This document shows, in pieces, positions 1 to 8,632 of a DNA stretch of 64,000 nucleotides. The stretch comes from Clostridium uliginosum (GTDB taxonomy: Bacteria > Bacillota > Clostridia > Clostridiales > Clostridiaceae), in contig NZ_FOMG01000002.1 of the NCBI RefSeq assembly GCF_900112485.1, forward strand, positions 62,001 through 126,000. Direction: 5' to 3'. How positions within the stretch are numbered: position 1 is the first letter of the stretch; every line of letters starts with the position of its first letter. The notes below the pieces were generated by a model. The model did not search any database and was not told the DNA's origin. It saw only the letters and a list, made by a program, of their open reading frames with translations. The position numbers and the translations under genes were made by a program.

Positions 1-372
1 TATTTTTATTAATCTTTCTTTTCCTATAACTTTTGTCATGTAATCACATTCTTTTTCTGTTCTTTGATCACACCAAATTATAGAATTTCTAATCACTTTG
101 CATTCTTTATCTAATAAAACAAGTCCATGCATTTGACCACTTAATCCAATACCTTTAATATCTGAAGCTTGTACATTGCTTTTTTCTATAACATCTTTTA
201 TCCCGTTAACACATGCTTGCCACCAGTCCTCTGGATTTTGTTCTGCCCATCCTACTTGTGGTTGAAATAAATCATATGCATATGTTGCAGTTTTTATTGT
301 GTTTCCTTCTTCATCAAATAATGCTGTTTTAGTTCCTGATGTTCCAATATCCAAACCTAATAAATATCTCAT
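1..372 (-). CDS. xylB: Xylulokinase, N-terminal part (runs off the window)
   Basis: FGGY-family sugar kinase; xylulokinase phosphorylates D-xylulose to xylulose 5-phosphate for the pentose phosphate pathway. The 124 visible codons show the N-terminal FGGY ATPase fold: GLDIGTSGTKTALFDEEG near residue 6, the WAEQNPEDWW motif near residue 45, the GLSGQMHGLVLLD substrate-loop motif, and IIWCDQRTEKE. QMHG is typical of xylulokinase as opposed to glycerol kinase. The ATG at 370-372 follows a GGGAGG site at 380-385. The rest lies beyond base 1, so completeness is unknown. Gluconokinase or another pentulose kinase is a less likely alternative. Confidence 0.85.
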   Translation of the reverse strand, partial: MRYLLGLDIGTSGTKTALFDEEGNTIKTATYAYDLFQPQVGWAEQNPEDWWQACVNGIKDVIEKSNVQASDIKGIGLSGQMHGLVLLDKECKVIRNSIIWCDQRTEKECDYMTKVIGKERLIKI

Positions 373-534
373 AATTAAACCTCCCATTTTTATATACATA
401 TTTTTATTTATACTTAAATCATAACTTTTTGATTTTTATTTAAAATAACTTTTTAAATGTATTTTAATAAGTTTATTATACTTACTATTTTACTCTTAGT
501 CAATATTTTTCAGTAAACTTTTACACAATTATTT

Positions 535-568
535 AAAGTGGTAGTTATGACTTAATAACTACCACTTT
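535..568. terminator. Perfect 14-bp hairpin between xylB and the ABC operon
   Basis: AAAGTGGTAGTTAT at 535-548 pairs perfectly with 555-568 around a 6-base loop. It lies downstream of the minus-strand ABC exporter genes and upstream of xylB, so it probably ends the exporter transcript. The following T-tract is weak. Confidence 0.6.
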
Positions 569-590
569 TAATTTATACATATCGTGTCGT

Positions 591-633
591 GGATTTCATG
601 GTAAGGCGAAGCGTTACCTATATACCCTCGACC
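591..633 (-). repeat. Degenerate ssrA 3'-end-like fragment (att-like scar)
   Basis: GGATTTCATGGTAAGGCGA closely resembles GGGTTTCATGGTGGAGGCGA at the real tmRNA 3' end (20151-20170), in the same orientation. The next bases, ending CCCTCGACC, resemble the copy at 6861. No gene is seen in the rest of 373-716. Confidence 0.4.
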
Positions 634-716
634 TTCTTATTAAGTTTTAAAAGATACTAATGCCATTTTTTTATCTAGCTCTCACCATTAAAGGCCCGGA
701 ATTTAAAGATACCTAT

Positions 717-2600
717 CTAAGATAGTTCTAATACTCCAGTATAAAGCTGATAATATTTCCCCTTTTTCTTTATTAGCTCCTCATGTGTGCCTCTCTCAAT
801 TACTCTACCATACTCCAATACCATTATAGCATCAGCATTTCTTATAGTTGAAAGTCTGTGAGCAATAACAAATACAGTTCTTCCCTTCATTAAACTGTCC
901 ATTCCATTTTGAACAATTGCTTCAGTTCGAGTATCTATGCTAGAAGTTGCTTCATCTAATATCAACACTGGTGGGTCAGCTACTGCTGCTCTTGCAATAG
1001 CTAATAGCTGTCTCTGACCTTGTGATAATTCTTCTCCATCTCCTAAAATCATTGTTTTATATCCATCTGGTAAAAGTTGAATAAACTTATCTGCATTAGC
1101 TAGCTTTGCCGCAGCATAAATTTCTTCATCAGTAGCATTTAACCTTCCATAACGAATATTATCCATAATTGTTCCTGTAAAAAGATGTGTGTCTTGAAGT
1201 ACTATTCCCAATGATCTTCTTAAATCATCTTTTTTAATCTTATTAATATTAATATCATCATAACGAATCTTTCCATCTTGTATATCATAAAAACGGTTAA
1301 TTAAATTAGTGATTGTAGTTTTACCTGCACCTGTAGATCCAACAAATGCGACTTTTTGTCCAGGTTCAGCATCTAATGTAATATTATGTAGTACCATTTT
1401 ATCATCATTATAACCAAAACTCATATCAAAAAATTCAACATCTCCAAGCAATTGTGTATAGGTGATACTTCCATCATTATGTGGATGTTTCCACGCCCAA
1501 ATTCCTGTTCTTTTTTCTGATTCAACTAGATTATCATTATGATCAAATTGTGCATTTACTAAAGTTACATATCCCTCATCATTCTCCACTTCTTCATCCA
1601 TTAAATCAAAAATTCTTTCTGCACCTGCCAATGCCATAACAATAGAATTAAATTGTTGAGAAATTTGACTAAAAGGCATATTAAAACTTCTTGTAAACTG
1701 TAAAAATGAAGCAATTGCACCAAGGGTTAAGCTACCTACTCCACTTATTGATAGAAGTCCACCAATAATAGCCGTTAGAACATATTGCAGATTCCCAAGG
1801 TTACTCATAATTGGCATAATAACATTTGCATATTTATTTGCATTAGTAGCACTATTACAAAGTCTTTCGTTAAGATAATCAAATTGAAACTTAGTTTCTT
1901 CCTCACGGCAAAAAACCTTGATTACCTTTTGCCCACCCATCATTTCTTCAATATAACCATTTACTCTACCTAAGTCATATTGTTGCTTAATAAAATACTT
2001 TCCACTTTTACCTCCAAGTATTTTAGTAAGCAGTGTCATAATACCTACAATTACAACTGCAACCAAAGACAAATGTATACTTATTGCAAGCATTACACAA
2101 AAAATCGTAACAACTGTAACAAGTGCAGAAAATACCTGTGGGATACTTTGACTAATCATCTGTCTTAAAGTATCTGTATCATTAGTATAAAGACTCATTA
2201 ATTCACCATGTGAATTTGTATCAAAATACCTAATTGGAAATCTTTGCATATGTTCAAACATTTCATCACGAATTCGTTTTAAGACGCCTTGTCCTATATT
2301 AACCATCAACTGATTATAAATATAAGTACAAATTACACCAATATAATAAAGTACTGCTAGTTCCAATACAGTATGGGACAAATAAGTAAGATTAGGATTC
2401 TGCTGTCCAAGTAATGGGGTAATAAAATCATCTATCAAATACATTAAAAATAATGGACCAGCCAGTCCAGCCAATGCACTAATAATGATTGTAACAACTA
2501 CAAAAGTAAACTGCATTTTAAAAGTACTTGCTACATATCCCATTAATCTTTTTGCTGTTTTTCCATAATGATTTTTCTTTTGCAAATTATTCTTCATCAT
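717..2600 (-). CDS. ABC multidrug-type exporter subunit, consensus ATPase half
   Basis: Half-transporter of 627 residues: an N-terminal six-helix exporter domain (about residues 20-330) followed by a nucleotide-binding domain with Walker A GSTGAGKTT (about 420), signature LSQGQRQ, Walker B VLILDEATSSID with the catalytic Glu, and H-loop IAHRLS. About 45 extra residues rich in Asp/Asn/His join the membrane and ATPase parts (around residues 340-390). It overlaps the upstream half-transporter by 14 bases, so the two are translationally coupled and probably form a heterodimer of the BmrCD/LmrCD kind. Substrate is unknown; drug or lipid export is inferred from family and the MarR gene upstream. 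Confidence 0.85.
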   Translation of the reverse strand: MMKNNLQKKNHYGKTAKRLMGYVASTFKMQFTFVVVTIIISALAGLAGPLFLMYLIDDFITPLLGQQNPNLTYLSHTVLELAVLYYIGVICTYIYNQLMVNIGQGVLKRIRDEMFEHMQRFPIRYFDTNSHGELMSLYTNDTDTLRQMISQSIPQVFSALVTVVTIFCVMLAISIHLSLVAVVIVGIMTLLTKILGGKSGKYFIKQQYDLGRVNGYIEEMMGGQKVIKVFCREEETKFQFDYLNERLCNSATNANKYANVIMPIMSNLGNLQYVLTAIIGGLLSISGVGSLTLGAIASFLQFTRSFNMPFSQISQQFNSIVMALAGAERIFDLMDEEVENDEGYVTLVNAQFDHNDNLVESEKRTGIWAWKHPHNDGSITYTQLLGDVEFFDMSFGYNDDKMVLHNITLDAEPGQKVAFVGSTGAGKTTITNLINRFYDIQDGKIRYDDININKIKKDDLRRSLGIVLQDTHLFTGTIMDNIRYGRLNATDEEIYAAAKLANADKFIQLLPDGYKTMILGDGEELSQGQRQLLAIARAAVADPPVLILDEATSSIDTRTEAIVQNGMDSLMKGRTVFVIAHRLSTIRNADAIMVLEYGRVIERGTHEELIKKKGKYYQLYTGVLELS

Positions 2601-4323
2601 TACTTCCCCCCTTAACCTGAGATTTATATACTTCCTGATAAATCTTATTACTCTTTAACAATTCATCTGGTGTTCCAATAGCGTCAATTCTTCCATTGTC
2701 AAAAACAATTATTTTGTCTGCATCTTCAATAGAAGAAATACGCTGTGCAATAATAATTTTTGTTGTATTAGGTATTTCCTCACGAAAAGCCTTACGAATT
2801 AAAGCATCAGTTTTTGTATCAACTGCACTAGTAGAATCATCCAAAATTAAGATCTTAGGTTTTTTCAATAAAGCTCTTGCAATACAAAGCCTCTGTTTTT
2901 GTCCACCAGACACATTCGTGCCACCTTGATCTAACACAGTATCATATCCATTTGTAAGGCTCTGAACAAACTCATGTGCTTGTGCTAGTTTGCAGACACG
3001 AATAATTTCTTCATCTGGTGCATTCTGATTACCCCATTTAAGATTATCTCTAATTGTCCCAGAAAACAGCACATTTTTTTGTAATACCATCGCAACTTCA
3101 TTACGAAGTGTTTCCAAATCATATTCCCTAAGGTCTAAGCCTCCAACTTTAATACACCCTGAAGTGACATCATATAAACGTGGAATTAATTGAACAAAGG
3201 TTGTTTTTGCACTGCCTGTCCCCCCAATTATCCCAATAGTTTCTCCAGATGCTATATGAACATTTAGTTCTTTTAGTGCTAACTTTTTAGAATCTCCTAT
3301 ATAACTGAAATGTACATTTTCAAAATCTATATCTCCACTTTCTACAGTATAAATAGGATTTTTAATATTCTTTAAATCACTTGTTTCATTTAATACTTCC
3401 ACAATTCTTTTTGAAGATGTTTCTGCCATTATAATCATTACAAACACCATTGAAAGCATCATTAAACTAGAAAGTATTTGAGTTACATATACAATCATAC
3501 TCATAAGTTGTCCTGTAGTCATTGTCTCAGAAATAATAAGCTTTGCACCTAGCCATGATATCAATAAAATGCTTGTATACATGGCAAACTGCATAAGGGG
3601 ACTATTAAAGGCTACTATCTTTTCTGCAGATTTAAATTGATGATAAACGTCATTTGATATTTCATGGAATTTTTCATTCTCATGATCTTCTCTGACATAA
3701 GCCTTCACAACACGAACTGCAGTCAAATTTTCCTGAACAACACTATTTAATTTATCATAACGTTTGAATACTTTTTCAAAATATGGATGTGCCTTTATTA
3801 CAATCCAGAAAAGACCAAATCCAAGAATAGGAATTACAAAAAGAAAAACAATAGATAACTTCAAGTTAATACCCATTGCCATAATTAATGCGAAGATAAG
3901 CATAATTGGCCCACGAATTAATATACGAATAACCATTTGGTAAGCATTTTGTACATTTGTAACATCGGTTGTAAGTCTTGTTACAAGACTAGCTGTGGAA
4001 AATTTATCAATGTTAGAGAAAGAAAAGTTCTGGATATTATAGAACATGTCTTTTCTAAGATTTTTTGCAAACCCAGCTGAAGCTCTTGCTGCAAATTTAC
4101 CTGATAATGCTCCAAAACATAATGACATTATTGCTGCAATTACCAATATGAAACCAATTTTTATAATGTAAGGCATATCTCCGTTTGCCATACCAACATC
4201 AATAATATTAGCCATGAAAAGTGGAATAAGCACTTCCATCACCACTTCTAACACAACAAATAACGGGGTGATCAAAGAATCTTTTTTATATTCTCTGACT
4301 GATCCCGATAATTTTTTTAACAT
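2587..4323 (-). CDS. ABC multidrug-type exporter subunit, degenerate ATPase half
   Basis: Half-transporter of 578 residues with six predicted membrane helices and an ATPase domain: Walker A GGTGSAKTT, signature VSGGQKQR, Walker B ILILDDSTSAVD. The catalytic Glu after Walker B is Asp and the H-loop His is Gln (IIIAQRISS). These are the changes expected in the non-catalytic partner of an asymmetric heterodimeric exporter, with the 717-2600 product supplying the functional site. RBS AGGAGGAATTA precedes the ATG. It is the first gene after marR, with a MarR-like operator at 4358-4371 just upstream. Confidence 0.85.
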   Translation of the reverse strand: MLKKLSGSVREYKKDSLITPLFVVLEVVMEVLIPLFMANIIDVGMANGDMPYIIKIGFILVIAAIMSLCFGALSGKFAARASAGFAKNLRKDMFYNIQNFSFSNIDKFSTASLVTRLTTDVTNVQNAYQMVIRILIRGPIMLIFALIMAMGINLKLSIVFLFVIPILGFGLFWIVIKAHPYFEKVFKRYDKLNSVVQENLTAVRVVKAYVREDHENEKFHEISNDVYHQFKSAEKIVAFNSPLMQFAMYTSILLISWLGAKLIISETMTTGQLMSMIVYVTQILSSLMMLSMVFVMIIMAETSSKRIVEVLNETSDLKNIKNPIYTVESGDIDFENVHFSYIGDSKKLALKELNVHIASGETIGIIGGTGSAKTTFVQLIPRLYDVTSGCIKVGGLDLREYDLETLRNEVAMVLQKNVLFSGTIRDNLKWGNQNAPDEEIIRVCKLAQAHEFVQSLTNGYDTVLDQGGTNVSGGQKQRLCIARALLKKPKILILDDSTSAVDTKTDALIRKAFREEIPNTTKIIIAQRISSIEDADKIIVFDNGRIDAIGTPDELLKSNKIYQEVYKSQVKGGSNDEE

Positions 4324-4357
4324 AATTAATTCCTCCTTATCTAGTTAAAATATAATT

Positions 4358-4371
4358 GTAAGGAACCTAAC
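4358..4371. promoter_or_regulatory. Putative MarR operator before the ABC pair
   Basis: GTAAGGAACCTAAC is an imperfect inverted repeat matching the site at 4848-4861 (GTTAGGTTGCTAAC) in arms and flanks: both are preceded by AATT and followed by TATATG. Autoregulation plus direct control of the exporter by the MarR protein is inferred. Confidence 0.5.
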
Positions 4372-4397
4372 TATATGTGTAAAATTTTTTTATTTTT

Positions 4398-4826
4398 TTA
4401 TTCCAAGTTTTTTGACATTTGATTTATAACTTTAAAAAATAATTCTAAGTCCTTATCTGAGATATTTCTTTTTAACTTTTCCTCTAATAAATGTATTTCC
4501 TGTAACACTTGTCCTTTCATCTGCATAGCTTTCTCAGTTATGATGATTTTTTTTAACCTTGCATCATATGAAACACTCTCACGTCTTATTAAATTATTCT
4601 GCTCCATTAATTGAAGAACTCCAGTAGCAGAAGAACGTCGAAGATTGAATTCTTCCTCAATATCTTTTTGAAAAATATCTATTTCCTGAGACTGTGCCAA
4701 AATAAAGTGAAGAACTTTTCTTTGAACACCAGTAACTCCATTAACAGAAGTAGTGTTATCAAATTGTCGTCTTATTTGGTTAGAAAGAATACTTATCCTT
4801 CTTCCTACATCATTATTATTATTCAT
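4398..4826 (-). CDS. MarR family transcriptional regulator
   Basis: A 142-residue winged-helix protein. Residues about 35-110 hold the MarR HTH and wing (FQKDIEEEFNLRRSSATGVL recognition region, SVSYDARLKKIIIT wing), flanked by helices for dimerisation. Members usually repress efflux genes and release DNA on binding phenolic or drug-like ligands. It lies just upstream of and co-directional with the two exporter genes, the classic repressor-efflux arrangement, and similar inverted repeats precede both transcription units. The ligand cannot be read from sequence. Confidence 0.85.
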   Translation of the reverse strand: MNNNNDVGRRISILSNQIRRQFDNTTSVNGVTGVQRKVLHFILAQSQEIDIFQKDIEEEFNLRRSSATGVLQLMEQNNLIRRESVSYDARLKKIIITEKAMQMKGQVLQEIHLLEEKLKRNISDKDLELFFKVINQMSKNLE

Positions 4827-4847
4827 TATTTACCTCCATAAATAATT

Positions 4848-4861
4848 GTTAGGTTGCTAAC
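4848..4861. promoter_or_regulatory. Putative MarR operator before marR
   Basis: GTTAG-GTTG-CTAAC is a perfect 5-bp inverted repeat 22 bases upstream of the marR start, with a near copy at 4358-4371. Placed to block marR transcription. Confidence 0.5.
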
Positions 4862-5161
4862 ATATATGATAATAGCAATTTTTTCTATTGTCAAGTTTTT
4901 ATTGACTTGTAATCACCAATACTGTTCAAATCATACCCTTCACTTAAAGCTTATGCCAAACAAAAAGTTAATGAGTTGTCATATTGATATGCTCCCTTTA
5001 TAGTAGACAGTTAAAATAATAAAACTGTTTCTAGAAAGTGGGTATTTTGATAGTTCTCTAATGCTTGTACTAGAAGTTTACTTTCTAAAATTTATTTACA
5101 AAGATGAATAACGTAAACTTCTTCCGTGAATAATAAAAAATAAAGTAAGGTGGTGATGCTA

Positions 5162-5263
5162 ATGGGTAATTCTCAATACAACAAGAACAAGAATGATAAG
5201 AGTAATACTGACAAAAATAAAAATAACAATAACAAAGATAAAGGCAATAATAAAGTAAAATAA
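5162..5263 (+). CDS. Tiny Asn/Lys-rich protein (33 aa)
   Basis: Short open frame encoding MGNSQYNKNKNDKSNTDKNK followed by a further Asn/Lys-rich stretch. AAGGTGG ends 9 bases before the ATG; an in-frame ATG two codons earlier (5156) is an alternative start but is too close to that site. A good intrinsic terminator follows at 5349. Very hydrophilic, no membrane segment, no Cys. Function unknown; clostridia carry several families of such tiny basic proteins, but I cannot assign one. The rest of 4862-5161 holds no gene that I can support. Confidence 0.5.
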   Translation: MGNSQYNKNKNDKSNTDKNKNNNNKDKGNNKVK

Positions 5264-5348
5264 AATATATTGCAAATATACTTTGTATAAGTCGAGGAAA
5301 TCTGCTCATAACAGTAAGCAAAGTGACAGCAAATCCATTTTTAAAATG

Positions 5349-5378
5349 AAAAAGTAGCCCTTTGTGACTACTTTTTTT
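5349..5378 (+). terminator. Intrinsic terminator after the small Asn/Lys-rich gene
   Basis: AAAAAGTAG and CTACTTTTTTT form a short stem with a T-tract on the plus strand. Confidence 0.7.
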
Positions 5379-5545
5379 GATGTTGCTCCATTATTGAATT
5401 ATGCTTATATTAACTCAAAACTTCAGTAATAAAGAAATAAAACATAAGTTAAAGAATAAATAAAGTATCAGATATAATAATATAAACATTAACTGGTATA
5501 AAATATTTATATTAATTTTAAATTACTTGAAAAAAGTCTACGTTA

Positions 5546-5570
5546 CTATAGGTGCGGTTCACCTTTATAG
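5546..5570 (-). terminator. Possible terminator of the phospholipase-like gene
   Basis: CTATAGGTG pairs with CACCTTTATAG with one bulge, 28 bases after the stop codon of the minus-strand gene. T-tract is poor, so this is tentative. Confidence 0.35.
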
Positions 5571-5597
5571 CTACTAAAATTATTTAGATTTTTGCTT

Positions 5598-6350
5598 TTA
5601 ATATAATATATTTTCAAAGTGCTTTTTATGTTCTTTAGCTATAAGAGGTTTGATTTCTTGTATATCTTTATAGAACTTAAACATCAAACCAGCGGTAGTA
5701 GCTTGAGCCATTGTTAAAACCTTTGAAGTAATTATGTGAAACCTAACTTGCCTATTTTGCACATGGGAATGCTTTCTGTATATATTTATGGCTTCTTTGC
5801 TATTAAAATCAATATAATGTTTTAAGGAATTAAAATATATTCCCCCTTCTTGAATTTTAAACTCATCATGATATCTATGGGTTCTAATTACCCAATTCTC
5901 ATAACTTTTATGATTATTTAATAAGTGAACATTAGCATGTTGAGGAACTGTCAAGTCTTGAATTAAATGACAGGCAACACCTAAATAGAACATTGAATCT
6001 TTAATGTTACCATGGAAATATTCATTTAATGCTCTAGTATAGTAAGATATGCCTTCTTTTTTTGCATCACTACTACCGTATAATCCCTTGTTCGTATATG
6101 GATTATAAAAATGATTACTGCTTTTTAAATCCTGATCAGCCCAAACTACTCCAGCATTAATATCACTTATATATGATTTCATAAGTTTATAAGCTTCTAT
6201 ATGTCCATCATTTTTTAATACTATTAAAGACTGATTATTTATAAATTTATGAACTATACACTCAGCTTTCATTATTCTCTTCTTTACAGGATTTACAGTT
6301 TTTAGTACTTTTTTAAATACGTATGAATATGATTTTTCTAAAACTTTCAT
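5598..6350 (-). CDS. Zinc-dependent phospholipase C-like protein without a signal peptide
   Basis: About 250 residues matching the catalytic domain of clostridial zinc phospholipase C (alpha-toxin fold). The expected zinc ligands appear in order: His in IVHKF, Asp in WADQD, His in SNHFYNP, His/Asp/His in CHLIQDLTVPQHAN, and His-x3-Glu in NHKSYE. The classical enzyme also uses the amino group of an N-terminal Trp exposed by signal cleavage; here the N-terminus (KVLEKSYSYVFKKVLK) is basic with no signal peptide and no Trp, so zinc site 1 must differ. No C-terminal PLAT domain. The ATG at 6350 is preferred because AGGG lies 9 bases upstream; the ATG at 6359 has no room for an RBS. Lipid hydrolysis is plausible but unproven. 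Confidence 0.7.
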   Translation of the reverse strand: MKVLEKSYSYVFKKVLKTVNPVKKRIMKAECIVHKFINNQSLIVLKNDGHIEAYKLMKSYISDINAGVVWADQDLKSSNHFYNPYTNKGLYGSSDAKKEGISYYTRALNEYFHGNIKDSMFYLGVACHLIQDLTVPQHANVHLLNNHKSYENWVIRTHRYHDEFKIQEGGIYFNSLKHYIDFNSKEAINIYRKHSHVQNRQVRFHIITSKVLTMAQATTAGLMFKFYKDIQEIKPLIAKEHKKHFENILY

Positions 6351-6417
6351 AATTATCATCCCTATGAATATATTTGTAATCTAAATTATTATAAACATAT
6401 ATTTTACTATTATTCAT

Positions 6418-6555
6418 GTGGCATGTGAAGAAACTGTATGCCTTCATGCTATAAAATTGAATAATAAAATTATTTATGAAGATTACGGATTCACTATAAA
6501 CAAGTGTGATAGTAATAGAGTGTTGAAATTTCTGATTAAAAAAGTAAAGAAATAG
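6418..6555 (+). pseudogene. Possible gene remnant (about 45 codons)
   Basis: Open frame reading VACEETVCLHAIKLNN then KIIYEDYGFTINKCDSNRVL before a TAG. Composition looks protein-like, but there is no RBS and only a GTG could start it. Probably the tail of a lost gene; family unknown. Confidence 0.25.
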
Positions 6556-6590
6556 AAATAATAAGTATAAATAAAATTAGGAGGGAAATT

Positions 6591-6803
6591 ATGAAAGTTA
6601 AAATAGTAGATCCTAGAACAAATATGTGTAGAGAAGTAAATTTGCCTATGGAGGAACTTGAGATTAAGAGAGTACAGGGTGAGGTTCTTGATAAAGATAA
6701 GGATGGGATTCTTCTGCTTGCTAGGGACCTTGAATTTTATGATGAGGAGGATAACAGGCTTAATGAAGATATTTTTAAGATAAATAAGGATTTAAAAGGG
6801 TAA
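6591..6803 (+). CDS. Small acidic protein of unknown function (70 aa)
   Basis: Strong RBS (AGGAGGGAAATT) precedes the ATG. The product starts MKVKIVDPRTNMCREVNLPM and is rich in Asp/Glu/Lys, with no membrane segment and one Cys at residue 13. Codon use is normal for the window and a terminator follows at 6814. It stands alone on the plus strand between minus-strand genes. I do not recognise the family. Confidence 0.7.
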   Translation: MKVKIVDPRTNMCREVNLPMEELEIKRVQGEVLDKDKDGILLLARDLEFYDEEDNRLNEDIFKINKDLKG

Positions 6804-6813
6804 ATTCTAAAAG

Positions 6814-6842
6814 GAACTGTTATTTTACAACAGCTCTTTTTT
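6814..6842 (+). terminator. Intrinsic terminator of the 70-aa gene
   Basis: GAACTGTT pairs with AACAGCTC (one mismatch) and is followed by seven T. Confidence 0.65.
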
Positions 6843-6860
6843 ACTTGATTTTTATGATTG

Positions 6861-6910
6861 GTTTATGTATGGTGGAGGCGAACCACGATATTTGTATCCT
6901 CGACTCCACC
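6861..6910 (-). repeat. ssrA 3'-end-like fragment with flanking inverted repeat
   Basis: ATGGTGGAGGCGA is identical to 13 bases of the tmRNA acceptor end at 20157-20169. GGTGGAG at 6871 also pairs with CTCCACC at 6904, giving a tRNA-acceptor-like hairpin. The rest of 6843-7211 shows no supported gene. Confidence 0.4.
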
Positions 6911-7211
6911 ATATTTTTTATGCAAAACTACCTTTCCTTGTTATCTAGCATGTTTTGAGATAACACTTTTTCTTTCTTACTTATATAACAAATTCTTTTG
7001 TTGAAAAATAAGAAGTACCTCTTTATATACTTCTTATCATTCTACTTTTAACTGTTATATCATATAAGAACATTATGTAATAACATATTAGACAAGAATT
7101 AAACTAAATTTATTCTCCATTCCTCTAAGTTATAACAAAATGTGTATTAATAATAACGGATATTTTGGTTTCAGTATTGAAAATTCAATTAGTTACTTGT
7201 CGCTTTTTATA

Positions 7212-8039
7212 CTATTGATATGCTTTTATATTTAATAATTCATCAAGAGTAACTATTTTATAACCCTTTTTTTTAAGACCTTCTATTATAACAGGCAGAG
7301 CCTCTAGCGTTGCTTTTTTATCCCCATCGGAATGCATTAGAACAATATCCCCATCCCGAGCATTATCTAATACATTCTTTGTAATGTTTGAGCTTTCCTT
7401 TTGAGACCAATCAAGGGTATCAATGGACCAGATTACTATTTTATAATTGTTTTTTACAATTTCATCTATGCTGTTTTGAGAAAGTGCACCGTAAGGTGGT
7501 CTTATAATAGCTGGTCTTTTATTTATTAGTGAAAATATCCTATCTCCAGTACTTTCTATCTCACTATCAATCACTTCAGCCTTTTTATTAGATAAATCGA
7601 CATGAGTTAAAGAATGATTCAAAATAAGGTTTCCTTCATTATAAGCTCTTTTTACTACCTCTGGATATAATATAACATTTTTTCCAATGAAGAAAAATGA
7701 TGCTCTCACATTTTCGGCTTTAAGAACATCTAATATTTTAGGAGTTACAATTCCATCAGGACCATCATCGAAGGTTAAAGCTATTTGTTTTTTTTCCGTG
7801 GAGCCATTAATATATACCGAAGTTTTATTTTTCTTTGCAAGTTCTATAATACCATTCCTCCACCTCTTCATGTTTTCCTTTTCTTTTTTAGTAAGATTCT
7901 TTGATTCTCCAAGTATAGGTAAATATATAGGGACGTTAGAAAGCTTATTAGTACTATTCTGATTAATTAATTTATCACTAGAATTCTTATAATCTTCTTT
8001 AGTGCTGGTACTACCTAAAACATTACTTTGTCTTTTCAT
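7212..8039 (-). CDS. Polysaccharide deacetylase (NodB domain)
   Basis: Carbohydrate esterase family 4 enzyme that removes N-acetyl groups from peptidoglycan or related glycans. Visible motifs: TFDDGPD (metal Asp and catalytic base, about residue 88), NHSLTH (metal His pair), RPPYGA, DTLDWS, and VLMHSDG with the catalytic His. The 275 residues end shortly after the NodB fold. The first 75 residues are polar (KRQSNVLGSTSTKEDYKNSS) and carry no signal peptide or membrane anchor although these enzymes normally act outside the cell; the start has a good RBS (TAGGAGAAAAAA), so this may be a real cytoplasmic form or one that has lost its export signal. Confidence 0.8.
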   Translation of the reverse strand: MKRQSNVLGSTSTKEDYKNSSDKLINQNSTNKLSNVPIYLPILGESKNLTKKEKENMKRWRNGIIELAKKNKTSVYINGSTEKKQIALTFDDGPDGIVTPKILDVLKAENVRASFFFIGKNVILYPEVVKRAYNEGNLILNHSLTHVDLSNKKAEVIDSEIESTGDRIFSLINKRPAIIRPPYGALSQNSIDEIVKNNYKIVIWSIDTLDWSQKESSNITKNVLDNARDGDIVLMHSDGDKKATLEALPVIIEGLKKKGYKIVTLDELLNIKAYQ

Positions 8040-8209
8040 TTTTTTCTCCTAACTAATACAAGTAGTTTAATTTGATTTTTCTTTATTCTTATTTGCAAAT
8101 TTCTGCATTTCATATATCGTGTCAAGACCAAATACTTTTATCTGATCCTTCCTATTTAATATACGAGATAATAACTGCAATAGTTCACTTTAAATTACTA
8201 TTCTTCATG

Positions 8210-8389
8210 TTATATTACATATTTTTCAAGTATTTCTTCTCTAGTTAAATATATGACTTTCTTATACACAGTTTCTCCCTTAGCAACAGAAAAGACCACG
8301 TTGAATACTACTTCAACGTGGTCTTTAAATACTATGACTTCATCTACAAAGTCTTGTATGAATTTTTTTACATTCGGAAAATAAATTTT
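8210..8389 (-). pseudogene. C-terminal fragment resembling a large serine recombinase
   Basis: After an in-frame TGA, 59 codons read YFPNVKKFIQDFVDEVIVFK, then DHVEVVFNVVFS, ending in LTREEILEKYVI and a stop. The pattern of a basic helix followed by VIVYKDHVEVVF resembles the tails of clostridial large serine recombinases. No catalytic domain remains nearby. The hairpin at 8291-8326 lies inside it. A related fragment is at 19857-19936. Assignment rests on motif memory, not a search. Confidence 0.45.
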
Positions 8390-8463
8390 TCAGTAGAGTG
8401 TTAAACAGCAAATTAAAGTATTGCATTTAAGTCAAATTATTTAATCTTAAAAAGCTTATTTAA

Positions 8464-8592
8464 TGGATTATTACAACAATAACAGGTGACAAGTTAAATG
8501 ATCATGAATATATATTATATCGTGAGGATAAAAGCAATAATACAGCATTTTATGAATGTGTAAGAGTTGGAAAAAGATATATATCTATATAG
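8464..8592 (+). pseudogene. Coding-like remnant, family unknown
   Basis: Open frame without a start codon, containing ITGDKLNDHEYILYREDKSN and ending CVRVGKRYISI then TAG. Looks like the tail of a lost gene. It ends in an AT-rich palindrome just before the dynamin operon stop. Confidence 0.25.
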
Positions 8593-8632
8593 ATATATAT
8601 TTCCTACCATAAGTAAATCAAAAATCTAGATT

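Noticed and set aside
4985-5030. TGCTCCCTTTATAGTAGACA resembles ends of some IS elements
   Set aside because: No matching opposite end, duplication or transposase; too little to call.
8570-8605. AT-only palindrome after the dynamin operon as terminator
   Set aside because: No G-C in most of the stem and no T-tract; simple AT repeat is enough to explain it.
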